A stretch of 64,000 nt of DNA from Eriocheir sinensis (lineage: Eukaryota; Arthropoda; Malacostraca; Decapoda; Varunidae), in NCBI RefSeq assembly GCF_024679095.1, contig NC_066518.1, positions 538,678-602,677 on the forward strand, read 5' to 3'. Shown here piece by piece: positions 12,957-47,210 of this stretch. Made by a program: the position numbers and the translations under genes. Under the pieces are notes generated by a model that saw only the letters and a program-made list of their open reading frames with translations, was not told where the DNA came from and did not search any database. Within the stretch, counting starts at the first letter, position 1. Each line of letters opens with the position of its first letter.

Positions 12957-15900
12957 ATGCACAAAATAAAAAAAGGAATCAAGAAGAAGATCAAAGGAAA
13001 AAAAGGCAAGGATGATGAATTATTTACTCCAGAAGAATTAGAGAGATACAAAAAGGAGAAGGAAGAACAAGCAAGACGTGAGGCAGAAAAACAACTCGAA
13101 CAGGAAGGTGGACAGGAGACGTGTGAAGAGCAGCAGGAGGACAAAACAGACGCTTCTGAAGAAGGCGGTGCAGCATCGTCGTCTGAAGCCCCTGCTGCGC
13201 CCTCATCGGCGGGGGAAGGAGACTGGAGGAATTTCCTTGCTGCGACTGACACAGTTCTTAAGAAGACCACAGACAACCTTGTTCACATCAAGGAAGGAAG
13301 TACCGTTGTTCATAAGGATAAGCCAACCACACCAGTTCCCTCTGAAGCTCCTGCAGCCGCTCCAGCAGCCACTGCCGCTGCCGCCTCAACAGCTTCAAGT
13401 AAAAAGTGGGTGGACCTAGAGAAAGGTGGGATCGATGATGAGCAACCGGTAGACGCAGAGGAACCACAGCCTGAACCCGAGCCTGAGCCTGAGCCCGAAC
13501 CTGCTCCACTACACTTCATAGAGGACTTCCCTGAAGTAGATGTAGACGATTTCACAGAAGTCTTCGACACTACATACGTAGACAATGTTGAGAGTGGAGA
13601 AGTAAAGCTTCACTACATCCCTGACAGCCCCACCGAAACCGATCCCAACGAACCTGACCCATTTGATACCTCAGTGGTTGACAAGGTCCTTCACGTTGAA
13701 GAAGAAAAACCCAAAGTACGAGAGGACAAGAAAACAGAGAAAAAGAAAAAGAAACAATTAGTAAGTCTTGGCTGTGCGGTCGAAGTTCTAACCGGACACG
13801 CCCCCGTTGACAAGCCCACAGTCACACCGCCAGCCAGCTCCAAGCGCCGTCGAGTTGTACCTAAGGAAAAGAATTTACTGTGTGACTTTGGTGAAGACAG
13901 TGATCAGAGTGGAGTGACTGGAGGGGAGTCTGGTGATCAAAATAACGAGAAGACTGAGGAAACTGAAGAGTCTAAAGAAACCAATATACTTGATGAGATC
14001 TTGTGCGTAGGTGATCTAGCAGTAGACCTTCCTGAACCAGGTACTATCATCTGTCCTTCACCTCGGGCACTTTCGCCAGCACCAAACACAGAAGAAGACA
14101 AGGGAACTTCCTCCGTAATTTTCAATAATGGCTGTGAAAGTAAGGAAGTTGATCTGAGCGAATTTCTTGATTCTTCAGGGGAAGAACAAGAGAACAACAA
14201 GGACAGTGGAAAAGACCTTGATCTGAAAGATCTTGTGGCAGAATTTGATATTATCGACAAATCTGAAGTAGTTAATGAAACTTTGGTGCCCGCTGAGCCG
14301 GACCCTATCGAAGACGAATTCGACGCTGAGTTTGCTTTCTTGGCAGCAGAGTCTGTGGCCAAAGCAAAAGAGAAGGAACTCGAAGAACTAGAGGACGACC
14401 CATTCGATACCTCTGTCGCAGCTCAGGTGCTCGGGGAGGACGAAACAGATCTTACACAGACTGACGGAGAGGGGAAGCCAAGCAAGGTTCCGCCTCGGCG
14501 ACCCACTCCCCCGAAAGGTACAGCTGAGTCTGGTGAAGAATTTGATCCTTTTGACACTTCTATTGTTGAAAAAAATCTTCCAGTAGACCCATTTTCTCTA
14601 GCAGACGCAGAGGTTGAGCTTCCAGAGACTTTGCTACCGCAGCAAGGAACTGAACTGAAAAAGTCCGACAGTTTTGATCCTTTTGATACTTCCATCGCTG
14701 AAAGCTTCGGTAAAACTGAACTGAAGGTTTTAGAAACAGAATTTCTTTCTACCTCTGATGCTCAGCCTGGTTCGGGCTTAAAAAAGAGTGATTCTGACTT
14801 TGATTTCGACCCGAGAGCTGAAGAAGCTGTTACGAGTGCCACAACTGAGTGCTTATTGACAGGTGCTGACGACGACAACGACCCTAAGGCTCCCGTCCTC
14901 GCCCCGACTCAGGATACACAGGTCGAGGACTTTGACCCATTCGATACATCCATCGCTGCCAAGGTTGAAATAAAGACTTTAGAGGAAGAACTTCTCAATC
15001 AGCCGGATCAAATCCAACAAATTGGAGAAAAAGCTGCAGAAACTAAAAAGCCACCGCCGCCTCGTCCCTCAGCTGCTCAGGCTCATCTGCTAGCAACCAC
15101 CCCGACTGACGCCAACCCAACTCTCCAGCCGTCTGTAGCGGGAGGAATAACCCCAGAATCAGACGATTTTGATCCTTTTGACACATCTATTGCAGATAAA
15201 TTTGGGCGAACAGAGCTCAAGTCGATTGAAGGCGAGTTGTTAACTGATCAGTTAGAAACAAACCAAACCACAGAGGTCAGTGTTAAACCCAAGGCAAAGG
15301 AGCTTCAGCTGCCGATCAAACCACTGCGCCCACCCTCTCCAAAGTGTCTCTTGACTACCACACCCTTAGACGAACAGCCCGTTGTTCCACTTCAGCCTCA
15401 AGTTGGGACAGCTACTGACTTTCAGGAAAACCTTCCTGACGACTTCGACCCCTTTGATACTTCCATCGCTGATCAGTTTGGAAAAACAGAATTAAAGGTT
15501 CTCGAGAGCCAACTCCTCGTATCTCAGCAACAGACAAACGACCAGGACTTCGACCCACGTGACAGTAAAAAGCCACCTCCTCGTCCTGGTCTTCCTTCGC
15601 ATCCATCCTCTCGTGCGCCTTCAAGACCACCCTCTCGACCACCGTCTCGTCCACCCTCTCGGCCCCCGTCACCAGCCCCTGCCAAGTGTTTGCTGACTGC
15701 CTCACCAGCTAGAACGCCTGTAAGCGGCGAGGTCCTATTGCCATTCAATCCCTTACCCACAGATACAAACGAAGAACTTGATCCTTTTGATACATCCATC
15801 GCTGAAAAGTTTGGGAAAACAGAGCTTCGTCATCTGGAAACCGAGCTGCTGACTCCGGGGGATTTTGAAGACTTTGATCCCCGTAGAGAAGACTCTCCTC

Positions 15901-16685
15901 GACCTCCAGCCTCCCCAAAACCACCTCGGCCTGGGAGGCCAACCCAGCCAGACCCGTGTCTCTTGGCCACCACACCAACCGACGGAAACTCTTCTTTACA
16001 ACCCTGCCTAAACCCAGTAGCTCAGCCCCTTGAGGGAACTGTGCCTGAGGACATCGATCCCTTTGACACTTCTATTGCAAACAAACTTTGCAAAACTGAG
16101 ATAAAAGACCTTGAAGAGTCACTCTTTACAAGAAATTCTCAAAGAGTTGGCGAAGAAAAGGCCGTATCTCCAGCAGCACCTGAGTGTGCTTCGGTAGATC
16201 GCTTCTTCTCTTCATCACCCACTCCGGATCTCGGCCCAACCCTCTTGCCTGTCTCGGGCAAGCCAATAAAAACATCAGAAGAATTTGATCCATTTGACAC
16301 ATCAATTGCAGAAAAATTCGGTAAAACTGAGCTGAAGACACTCGAGAGTGAGTTTCTTTCAGATTCTGGAACAAAGAGGAATTTGAGTGACGACGAGTTT
16401 GACCCTCGGGAGGAGGAAAACAAAACACCCAAGAGGCCCCAACCACCACGGCCACAGTCGCCTGCTCCAGTTAATCTCTTGGACTCTGCGGACGATCTCG
16501 ACATCCCTCATCCTCCTATTCAGGCAATTCAACCCCAACCAGCAACACAGAACGCTGACGATTACGATCCATTTGACACTTCCATAGCTGCGGACATCGG
16601 CCCAGGTAAAGCTGAACTTAAATACCTTGAAAGTGAACTTTTGAGTTCTGCTCAGGACCCATTTGATACTTCTAACGTCGCTTAA
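12957..16685 (+). CDS. stnA: Stoned A (first cistron of dicistronic stoned mRNA)
   Basis: Stoned A is a presynaptic endocytic adaptor-like protein known from Drosophila, where one mRNA encodes Stoned A and Stoned B. This ORF gives 1242 aa with no intron. The start at 12957 follows the splice acceptor and precedes a basic N-terminus (residues 1-18) and the family-typical DELFTPEELERYKKEKE (about 20-36). A second conserved patch, DWRNFLAATDTVLKKT, lies near residue 80-95. Twelve DPFDTS motifs start at residues 234, 481, 530, 574, 660, 739, 831, 942, 1034, 1111, 1204 and 1234; one DPFS lies at 544. DPF is an AP-2 ear-binding motif. From 574 on they belong to a repeated unit: DPFDTSIAxKFGKTELKxLExELL, then FDPR, PPPRP and CLLATTPTD. 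The protein is acidic, proline-rich and probably disordered. It has no Met after residue 1. It ends 15 nt before Stoned B, in the same frame. Confidence 0.95.
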   Translation: MHKIKKGIKKKIKGKKGKDDELFTPEELERYKKEKEEQARREAEKQLEQEGGQETCEEQQEDKTDASEEGGAASSSEAPAAPSSAGEGDWRNFLAATDTVLKKTTDNLVHIKEGSTVVHKDKPTTPVPSEAPAAAPAATAAAASTASSKKWVDLEKGGIDDEQPVDAEEPQPEPEPEPEPEPAPLHFIEDFPEVDVDDFTEVFDTTYVDNVESGEVKLHYIPDSPTETDPNEPDPFDTSVVDKVLHVEEEKPKVREDKKTEKKKKKQLVSLGCAVEVLTGHAPVDKPTVTPPASSKRRRVVPKEKNLLCDFGEDSDQSGVTGGESGDQNNEKTEETEESKETNILDEILCVGDLAVDLPEPGTIICPSPRALSPAPNTEEDKGTSSVIFNNGCESKEVDLSEFLDSSGEEQENNKDSGKDLDLKDLVAEFDIIDKSEVVNETLVPAEPDPIEDEFDAEFAFLAAESVAKAKEKELEELEDDPFDTSVAAQVLGEDETDLTQTDGEGKPSKVPPRRPTPPKGTAESGEEFDPFDTSIVEKNLPVDPFSLADAEVELPETLLPQQGTELKKSDSFDPFDTSIAESFGKTELKVLETEFLSTSDAQPGSGLKKSDSDFDFDPRAEEAVTSATTECLLTGADDDNDPKAPVLAPTQDTQVEDFDPFDTSIAAKVEIKTLEEELLNQPDQIQQIGEKAAETKKPPPPRPSAAQAHLLATTPTDANPTLQPSVAGGITPESDDFDPFDTSIADKFGRTELKSIEGELLTDQLETNQTTEVSVKPKAKELQLPIKPLRPPSPKCLLTTTPLDEQPVVPLQPQVGTATDFQENLPDDFDPFDTSIADQFGKTELKVLESQLLVSQQQTNDQDFDPRDSKKPPPRPGLPSHPSSRAPSRPPSRPPSRPPSRPPSPAPAKCLLTASPARTPVSGEVLLPFNPLPTDTNEELDPFDTSIAEKFGKTELRHLETELLTPGDFEDFDPRREDSPRPPASPKPPRPGRPTQPDPCLLATTPTDGNSSLQPCLNPVAQPLEGTVPEDIDPFDTSIANKLCKTEIKDLEESLFTRNSQRVGEEKAVSPAAPECASVDRFFSSSPTPDLGPTLLPVSGKPIKTSEEFDPFDTSIAEKFGKTELKTLESEFLSDSGTKRNLSDDEFDPREEENKTPKRPQPPRPQSPAPVNLLDSADDLDIPHPPIQAIQPQPATQNADDYDPFDTSIAADIGPGKAELKYLESELLSSAQDPFDTSNVA

Positions 16686-16700
16686 GCTCAAACCTTCAAA
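16686..16700 (+). promoter_or_regulatory. 15-nt intercistronic spacer of stoned
   Basis: GCTCAAACCTTCAAA separates the UAA of Stoned A (16683-16685) from the AUG of Stoned B. It is exactly five sense codons in the shared frame, contains no splice acceptor and no other AUG. It gives Stoned B a good initiation context (A at -3, G at +4: CAAAATGG). Termination-reinitiation, stop readthrough or leaky scanning could each deliver ribosomes to the second cistron. The sequence alone does not decide between them. Confidence 0.85.
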
Positions 16701-28638
<11,938 letters not shown>

Positions 28639-29130
28639 CAGTGTAATGCTCAGGAGTACCCAACCCCTCCCGCTGTACCCACCACCTAGCAGGCTCCCAG
28701 GAAGGATACATTTCTTCCTGGGAGTCCTGCTTACTCATCCAGAAATATTTATTCGTAGCAGAGGGCAAGTGTGTGTGCGTGTGTGTCGTCAGTGTGATGG
28801 TGCTGGTGCCAGCCGCTCTTGCCCGCCGGGAACTGTAATTTAGTGAAATTTCTGGCAGATGAATATTAACTTGTAGTGCCTAACTCCGTATTGTTATTTT
28901 GTGCCAAAGGCAATATGTATGAAAAGGTGAAGGTTAAATATGGATACTGGACATAATAATGACAGCCGAGGCAGCTCGAGGCTCCCGGCGCAGTAAGAGT
29001 AATAATATACCTTCCGTGTCGTGTCATGTCTTGTGACGCTGCGTGTCGTCGCCTCTACCACAGTGGAACAGTTCCTTATAGTTGTTGTATCTCAGAAAAT
29101 AAAATCACAATAAAAACACATACAGAGAGA
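28639..29130 (+). other. 3' UTR of stoned mRNA
   Basis: About 0.5 kb follows the Stoned B stop and ends with two AATAAA signals (29098-29103 and 29109-29114). The exact cleavage site cannot be seen. Confidence 0.6.
29098..29114 (+). terminator. Tandem polyadenylation signals of stoned
   Basis: AATAAA occurs at 29098-29103 and again at 29109-29114, in an A-rich context about 460 nt after the Stoned B stop codon. Confidence 0.65.
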
Positions 29131-32464
<3,334 letters not shown>

Positions 32465-32579
32465 TCGTCTTAGTAGGATAACAGTAACATAGATTCCCGG
32501 TGGCCTGGTGTGACTCGACGATGTTAAGATGTTGGGGGCGGTAACGGTAACGGCGTCACCAACCTTGATGGCTTGCTTG

Positions 32580-33843
<1,264 letters not shown>

Positions 33844-34389
33844 ATTTCTCGTCTGCAGGAAGAGATAATTAAAGAAAAAATGTTGTTAGCAGAATAAAAC
33901 GAGAGAAGTGACATGGAGCTAAAACTCATTATACGGAAAGATGGATTAAATAAACATAGGCATTGAAGCTATAGTACTGTACTTCGTATCATTGTCAGCG
34001 ACATGCCACAGACAAAGCATCTGCGAGACGCAGGAGCTCCCTTCGTTATGACATACAAATGTTAAGTTTGTCGTGAGCAGCTTCTAAATTGTATCATTAG
34101 GGGTGGACGTTGTTGTCTGTGGTGACCCTTCTTTGGAATGTCTCTTACTTCACCACTGGACGTCATTGCGTCTGCCCAAACACCGCACTCGTACCGATAG
34201 GCGTAATGCAGTTATACGGGTAAAGTTTAACATGAAAATTAACGTAGCTCATTTTTTAGAGACGGAAAAGAAAAATTCCGGGAGAGGTCAATGTCCTACA
34301 AGGGACTGATATAGGCTGCTGCTGATGACGACATACACGAAACAGATCACACTCAATGGTGTAATGGAACAAAATCAATCAACCGACAA

Positions 34390-34626
34390 CTGACAGGCTG
34401 AGATTCGCGGCTTGCTCAGGCTGCAAAGGTTTTCATCCGCTGTAAGCAGCGGTTACTGTCTACCCTTGACCTTAGAGGAATGAGAAGTGGGGTGTTTCAG
34501 GACCCAATCTTGCCCACAGATTCGTCAATATACAGCTCTAAGCTCTCTCGGGGGCAATGACGAGTCCAGTGTGTGATCCAACCCGACCAACTTGGTGAGT
34601 GAGTGATACCCCTCATCCCCCGCCAT

Positions 34627-34660
<34 letters not shown>
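34390..34660 (+). mobile_element. Possible SINE-related repeat ending in (CA)n
   Basis: The segment from 'gcggttactgtctacccttg' through 'gggcaatgacgagtccagtg' to 'ccgccatgcacacac' follows the body order of SINE family 2 (22028-22280): a 'ttactgtc' block, a 'gggtgt' block, 'acgagtcca', then a (CA)n tail. It is diverged and lacks a clear tRNA head. The same segment is at 60280-60580 as part of the duplication. Confidence 0.45.
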
Positions 34661-34661
<1 letters not shown>

Positions 34662-34779
34662 GTAAAATTTTGTTACTTGTATGTCCTACACACGCGATCC
34701 TGTGGTCGCGAGCTGTATAGTGATAGTCCAATCGTCTCCCACCATTCGTGTTGCGCTGTGTCACTGGTAAGGGTTCCGT

Positions 34780-35033
34780 TATGTCGGTCTGGCTTTTGTC
34801 ATGAAAAATGGAAAAAGTATATGATCAAAATGTCTTATTTGCTTAAAATAATATGTACTGATCCAGGTTTTGGGAATATTAATCTCCTTGAAGATTTTAT
34901 TGCACAAAACACAGAAGACTCCAAAGTATATCACGTAACATTTCATTATCAATTTAACAATGCGAGGGAAGAGTATGGAAAAAAATATTACATGACTACG
35001 TCTACCAATACACCACGTAGAATGTGTCGTTAG
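34780..35033 (+). CDS. Small AT-rich ORF, unrecognised
   Basis: I do not recognise this. From an ATG near 34819 an AT-rich frame encodes about 70 residues that are not low complexity (SYLLKIICTDPGFGNINLL, then DFIAQNTEDSKVYHVTFHYQ) and ends with TAG at 35031-35033. A perfect 13-bp hairpin begins 20 nt after the stop. No splice sites or family motifs were noted. It may be part of an unknown mobile element or may not be a gene. Confidence 0.2.
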
Positions 35034-35053
35034 GAATATAAATGAGCACTTAT

Positions 35054-35084
35054 GAAGTCTTATTCGATCACCGAATAAGACTTC
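35054..35084. other. Perfect 13-bp hairpin with 5-nt loop
   Basis: GAAGTCTTATTCG and its exact reverse complement CGAATAAGACTTC are separated by ATCAC. Confidence 0.85.
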
Positions 35085-35639
35085 AACCTTTTACATGTTA
35101 ACGGATAGGTCTATTTCTCTTTCATTTTTTCAGTGACGGTCATGGTTTTCGAATATGTTATATTTCAATGCATTTCTAATAAGATCCCGAGGGCAGATTT
35201 ATTATTTAGGTTATTGATTTTCTTTATCTGAATTTAAAAAAAAGTAACTAAGAAGAATAAAAGAAAATTAACAAAAAAATATATAAAAAAATAATAGACA
35301 AAAAAGGCCCTCGACAAGCTGTTGCAAACTTCTTGATCTTTAAAATGCACTTTGTTTCATGATAATCGGTTCATAAATAAGGACAAAATAGCATTTTTAG
35401 TTTGAAAAACTGCTTTTTTTCAGGAGAGCTAAAAAAAGAAAAAGTTTCCAATTTCTTTAATAACTCTATTTCTTTTTGCTATACAACTATGAATTTTGGT
35501 ATGGAAGTACTTCTGGGCACACCTGATCATATGTAAGTAAATCAATATCATACAGTGTTTCTAACCTAATGAGCCTTTACCGGTACATAAGGCACCTCAC
35601 CACTGGGGGTTCTCGGAAAAGCAGTTTCATCATCAAGGG

Positions 35640-36031
35640 GTGTTTTTGTACCAGTGGTGGGCTCCTTCCCTTCACTCAACTGCTAATACAACACTAAAAC
35701 TCTCCTGGAGCATAGTTGTCATCAGTTGCTTCCCTCTTGCGCTTCTTCGGTGTGGAGATTTGTGCTTTATCTGCATAGCTTTGTCACCTATAACATCTCT
35801 TATAAGTGACATTCTCTTCTCTAGAGTACTTGTATCTCCTTCAAGGACTTCAACTGAAGTGCTTGGCAGGAGAATATCATCAGAGGTACTCACATTAGCA
35901 GAGCTTGATGTAGAGGGCTGATCTTCAAGGTGTTTTCTCTCAACCCACTCCTTATGAGACTTCTGAAGCCTCACCAGACTTTTCTTTCTCCTTCCCATCC
36001 TCGAAAATATAGGTAGAGAGCAGAAAAACAC
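35640..36031 (-). CDS. Unrecognised basic/serine-rich ORF, possibly TE-derived
   Basis: The minus strand has an open frame whose likely ATG gives MGRRKKSLVRLQKSHKEW near 35996, followed by a Ser/Thr-rich stretch (PSTSSSANVSTSDD) and a basic patch (HKSPHRRSARGKQ), ending at 35672. A short, very basic N-terminus followed by a Ser-rich linker is often seen in first exons of transposon-derived proteins, but I recognise no family. It may be spliced, since the codons downstream of 35672 stay partly open. The rest of 35040-36390 is AT-rich with nothing else recognised. Confidence 0.25.
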
Positions 36032-36394
36032 AGTAAATGTCCTTCACAAGCTTGTAAACAAACTCCTTATCAGCTTCTGTGGCTTCCCCTTCCTCTTCAC
36101 AGGTCACAATCCCGTTCTCTCAAAGGGATAGCTTTGAGAAAACGTATGTAAAGGAGGTGAGACTAAAATAAACTATTTTTTTTGCGTAATTTTCGAGAAA
36201 AATTACTGTATTCACGATTTTTAAAGGTATTTGACAGATCTGACAGCTGGGCAGCCTTTTAAACTGACAGTTGGGACCTTTAAACTGTCACGCGGCCTTT
36301 AAACATTGCTGGGAATTAAAGGCCGGTCATATTAGCCTCCAATAAGCGAATAAAAATTTTTTTAATTTTTTTTTAATTATTCGGGTAGAAACCC

Positions 36395-36545
36395 CCCTTA
36401 AAGGTAAAGTTGATACCATACACTTAAGCTGCGCCTGGTCTCGGTGCTCAATATCTGTCACACTGGCCCTTGTGCCTGTGACGGAAAGTAACCCATTACC
36501 CCTGGACACAAGGCTGGTGGGACACCCAGGTGCTCCTCATAAATT
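36395..36545 (-). mobile_element. tRNA-derived SINE fragment (family 1)
   Basis: On the minus strand this reads 'gggtaatgggttactttccg', 'cacaggcacaagggccagtg', 'gagcaccgagaccagg' and ends 'aactttacctttaa'. These blocks match the 3' half of the SINE at 61248-61545. Confidence 0.6.
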
Positions 36546-36935
36546 ATGTTCACTCAGCATAAGTAAGAACTGAACTGCTCAGTAAGGCGAGTATACTCAT
36601 AAGTACAAAAGTACGAAAGAGAGGAGGCGATGGAGGAAGGAAGAAAGGAGGAGGAGGAGGAGGAGGAGGAGAGGGAAAAACCAGATTCGTGAGGTAACTA
36701 ACAGAGGGAGACTTAAGTAAAGCATAATGTGAACTGCCGTGACCACCGCGACTACTACCCGTGTGTGTGTGCGTGTGTGTGTGTGCGCGCGCGCCCCCAT
36801 GAAGAAGAGACAGAGCTGCAGCCCTTCCTCGAGTCGGTGCGCTGCTGCCTCCATGTTAACAGTGTGCTCTCGCGTGTGTCCTCCTCCAGCCTTCCACGCA
36901 TCGTCCTCACTCCCTATACTTCCGTTATCAGCGCC

Positions 36936-43114
<6,179 letters not shown>

Positions 43115-43169
43115 ACAGTTTAATCATGGCACTTACCTGCGCTTCGGCCGCGCGCGCACACACACACAC

Positions 43170-43394
43170 AAAAGAGTCAGTGTCATAACCCTATCCTACC
43201 CTCAAATTCTTCAAACATAATAATGGTCACAAGAAACATAAGACGGTGCGCTTTCAGCACTTTCAAGGCCAAGTGGTGTAATCATTCTGTCGTCACTTTA
43301 AAGTGTAGAAGCTCGGTCGGCGATTGGTTGTTTTGGTTGATAGAACAGCAGCAGCCCGCATGACGGAGTAAAGTTTAAAAGGACAACGAATATT

Positions 43395-43442
<48 letters not shown>

Positions 43443-43585
43443 CTCGTCGATATACCGACTTGATCGGCGTCAGCCGATAGTTGGTCAGTCTGCACCTTCT
43501 TTATGTGCCGTCACCCAACAAAGGCCCATCCATGGTCCCTCCGCGGAAGGAAAAAAATTCTAAACAACAACAACAATAGTAACAA
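43170..43585. repeat. Segmental duplication block B (copy 1) of 60590-61150
   Basis: Matches 60590-61150 in order and orientation: 'gtcagtgtcataacc', 'cgctttcagcactttcaagg', 'gcatgacggagtaaagttta', an internal (CA)n, 'gactgatcggc'-type blocks and 'ggtccctccgcggaaggaaa'. About 110 bp present in copy 2 (around 60690-60805) are absent here. Confidence 0.92.
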
Positions 43586-43849
43586 AACACCCCCCAATTA
43601 CCCCCCCCCCCACACACACACACACTGCAGCAATCGTAATGAAAATAACATTGACAGGTCGATTAAACTCATTGTCTACAGTAGAAAACTCACGTAATTT
43701 TGACTCCTCTGAGTCGGCCGTCAAACATGAATCAATTTACGCTGGGCTACTTCCTCCGGTCGTGCGGGAAGGAAGGTGGACAATCGGAATGAGGGTGTGT
43801 GGGCGGGACGGCGTGGGGTGTGAGGCGGCGGAATCTTAAAGATTATTCT

Positions 43850-44515
43850 TGCTTCGTTTTATAAATTTCTTGGGTTCGCGGCGAATTCTGTCCAACTTTA
43901 GTTTGTCAGCCTCACTCTGGGTTGATATAAATTTACTGCATACGCGTTAGTAAGAGATAAGCTATTTTTAATTTCGTTATTCCACCATTTGGGATCCTTC
44001 TTAATAGTTGAACATCTGTTACGATAGGGTACGCATATGCTTATGGTGTTGTTCAATATTGTGGTGAAGGCCTCTCACGATCTATCGATATCTGTTTCCG
44101 TCAAAATTACAGTCCATTCAGATTTATTTAAAACTGATCGGAGTATTACGAAATTCGCTGTCTCATAATCGGGAACCTTTTCTTTACTAGCAGTCAATTT
44201 AGTTTCTTTCATCTTGATGCTGAATGTGATTATTCGGTGATCGCTAGAACTAAATGTTGGACCAACATTTAGTTCGTTAACTAGATCAGCTGTCGTTGAA
44301 AAGATAAGCTCAAGTATGTTATTTTCCCGAGTCAGTTCTTGAACGTGTTGATGTAAATCACTTTCTAATAACTTTGAATACAGGTCGAGCCTTGTATGAA
44401 AGTTCAACGGTTCGCCCCATCTTTTCACTGAGTTAAAGTACCCAACAATTATTGCCTCGCAACCTGAGTGACCTCCCATAAACTGCCCACCTGCACTACC
44501 ACCGTCAACTGTCAC
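43850..44515 (-). mobile_element. LINE endonuclease-domain fragment (CR1-like)
   Basis: The minus strand encodes part of an apurinic-type endonuclease: AIIVGYFNSVKRWGEP (the usual GDFN is GYFN here), LHQHVQELTRENNILELIFS and VGPTFSSSDHRIITFSIK, followed by a stop at 44075 and further broken frames to about 43850. It may belong to the same family as the RT fragment at 44915-45857. Confidence 0.8.
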
Positions 44516-44783
44516 CTGAATCCTGCCTGAACCCAGCGTCTGACCTGAGGATTTACACGTGACCTGACCACACCGTCATCTGAAGAGACCGCACCTTCCC
44601 CTTCCCCCTCTCGGCACCACCGCACTGCACTCCACCCACCCCCCTACCTCCCCCACCCTAACCTTCCCACACATATCAGACCCCAAATCTCCATTAGCGA
44701 AATTAAAATGTGTCTATAATATGTAAATTTTCAGCCTGACGGCTGATATAACTAAATAAAACGATTATTATCATTTTTATTAT

Positions 44784-44784
<1 letters not shown>

Positions 44785-44829
<45 letters not shown>

Positions 44830-44853
44830 TTGGTCATGAATACTTGCAGAGCA

Positions 44854-44914
<61 letters not shown>
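44785..44914. repeat. (CA)n, unique spacer, (GA)n
   Basis: (CA)n at about 44789-44827 and (GA)n at about 44870-44914. Between them a 30-bp stretch ('ttggtcatgaatacttgcag') is shared with 62562-62596. Confidence 0.9.
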
Positions 44915-46018
<1,104 letters not shown>

Positions 46019-46074
46019 GAAGGAAAGTTGAAGTTTTTGGCTTGGTGCCAGAAGTCTCAGAAAGAATTAGAAAA

Positions 46075-46620
46075 AAGCAAAGTTGTGGCATTTTCTACTG
46101 ATGAAAGTGTTTTTTGGTGAGTCGAAGAATAGATTTGGCACGACTCTGGGCGGAAATGTAAAGATCATGATTAGCAGGAGTGCGAAGGCCTTGGTACCTT
46201 TGGTGAGCTGCCTCTCTATCTTTGATATCACGAGAACAAGCGTGATTGAACCAAGGCATTTTAGCATGAGAAGCAGAGAGAGTACGTGGAATATGTGCCT
46301 CCATTCCAGAGACTATCACCTCGGTGATGCGCTGGGTGCAAAAAAAGGGGTCTCATTCCTGGAAGCAGTTATCATTCCACGGGAAGTCGGAAAAGTACAT
46401 CCTCAGGTCGTCCCACAGAGCTGAAGCAAAATGCCAGAAGCATCGCCTCTTCGATGGGTCCAGAGGCTGTACAGGAGCGATAGGACAGAATACAGAAATA
46501 AGGTTGTGATCGGAAGACCCAAACGGAGAGAACAGTTTAACAGAATAAGCTGAAGTATTAGAGGTTAGGAAGAGGTCTAGTATGTTGGGCGTGTCTCCAA
46601 GGCGGTGCTGAAGCAACTGC
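46075..46620 (-). mobile_element. Jockey-like LINE endonuclease fragment
   Basis: Minus-strand frames read [35 protein letters not shown] and [20 protein letters not shown], then after frameshifts MEAHIPRTLSASHAKMPWFN, SRDIKDREAAHQRYQGL and SRAKSILRL. This is the end of the endonuclease domain and the linker before the RT. It is dead. Confidence 0.85.
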
Positions 46621-47210
46621 TCTAGATCTAGATGTCTGTTTTCCCATTTGAATTAAACATAATTTCCTTGTGGTTACTGTTCACTGATTCCCCTCCGATT
46701 TCAACCTAGCTAAATGTGTTATCACTGTTATGTAGCACTAATGCTAAAATATCCTCTCGGTTCAATAACGAGTTGATTAAAAAAAATTCTTGCACTATTC
46801 CAATGAGACGCTCTGATTGCAGGTCGCTCACAAGATTATCCCAGTCAATATTACTGCAATTAATATCCCAATGCACGCTATATAGTATGTAAACATCTAA
46901 TCTGGCCCAAGAAGAGGACATGTATATCTTCGTTAAGGCGCGTGCTGTTATATCGTTGCTCAACAGGAATGCATTGAATGGGTGTTGTTACTGTAGAGAG
47001 GTCTTCGGATGTATTTCCTAACTATTGGCTTAAAGCAAAGCCTATTAAATGCTGAGGGTGATGTTGCAACAGTCTTCCTTTCAAAAGGAGAGAGCCTCTT
47101 TAAAACTCGCACTACGTACGTATAATCTACCTCTCTGCTTTCGACTTCACGGATAGTTTTTGCATTCAATTCCAGAACACAAGGAAATAGAGACTTTTCA
47201 AAAACCAATT
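46621..47210 (-). mobile_element. LINE endonuclease fragment, second family
   Basis: The minus strand encodes LSNDITARALTKIYMSSSWA, INCSNIDWDNLVSDLQSERL and IVQEFFLINSLLNREDILAL, which is the layout of a non-LTR endonuclease domain around the GDFN motif and after it. The stretch at 46960-47208 has another open frame (SLFPCVLELNAKTIREVESR) that could be its N-terminal part, less certainly. Confidence 0.65.
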
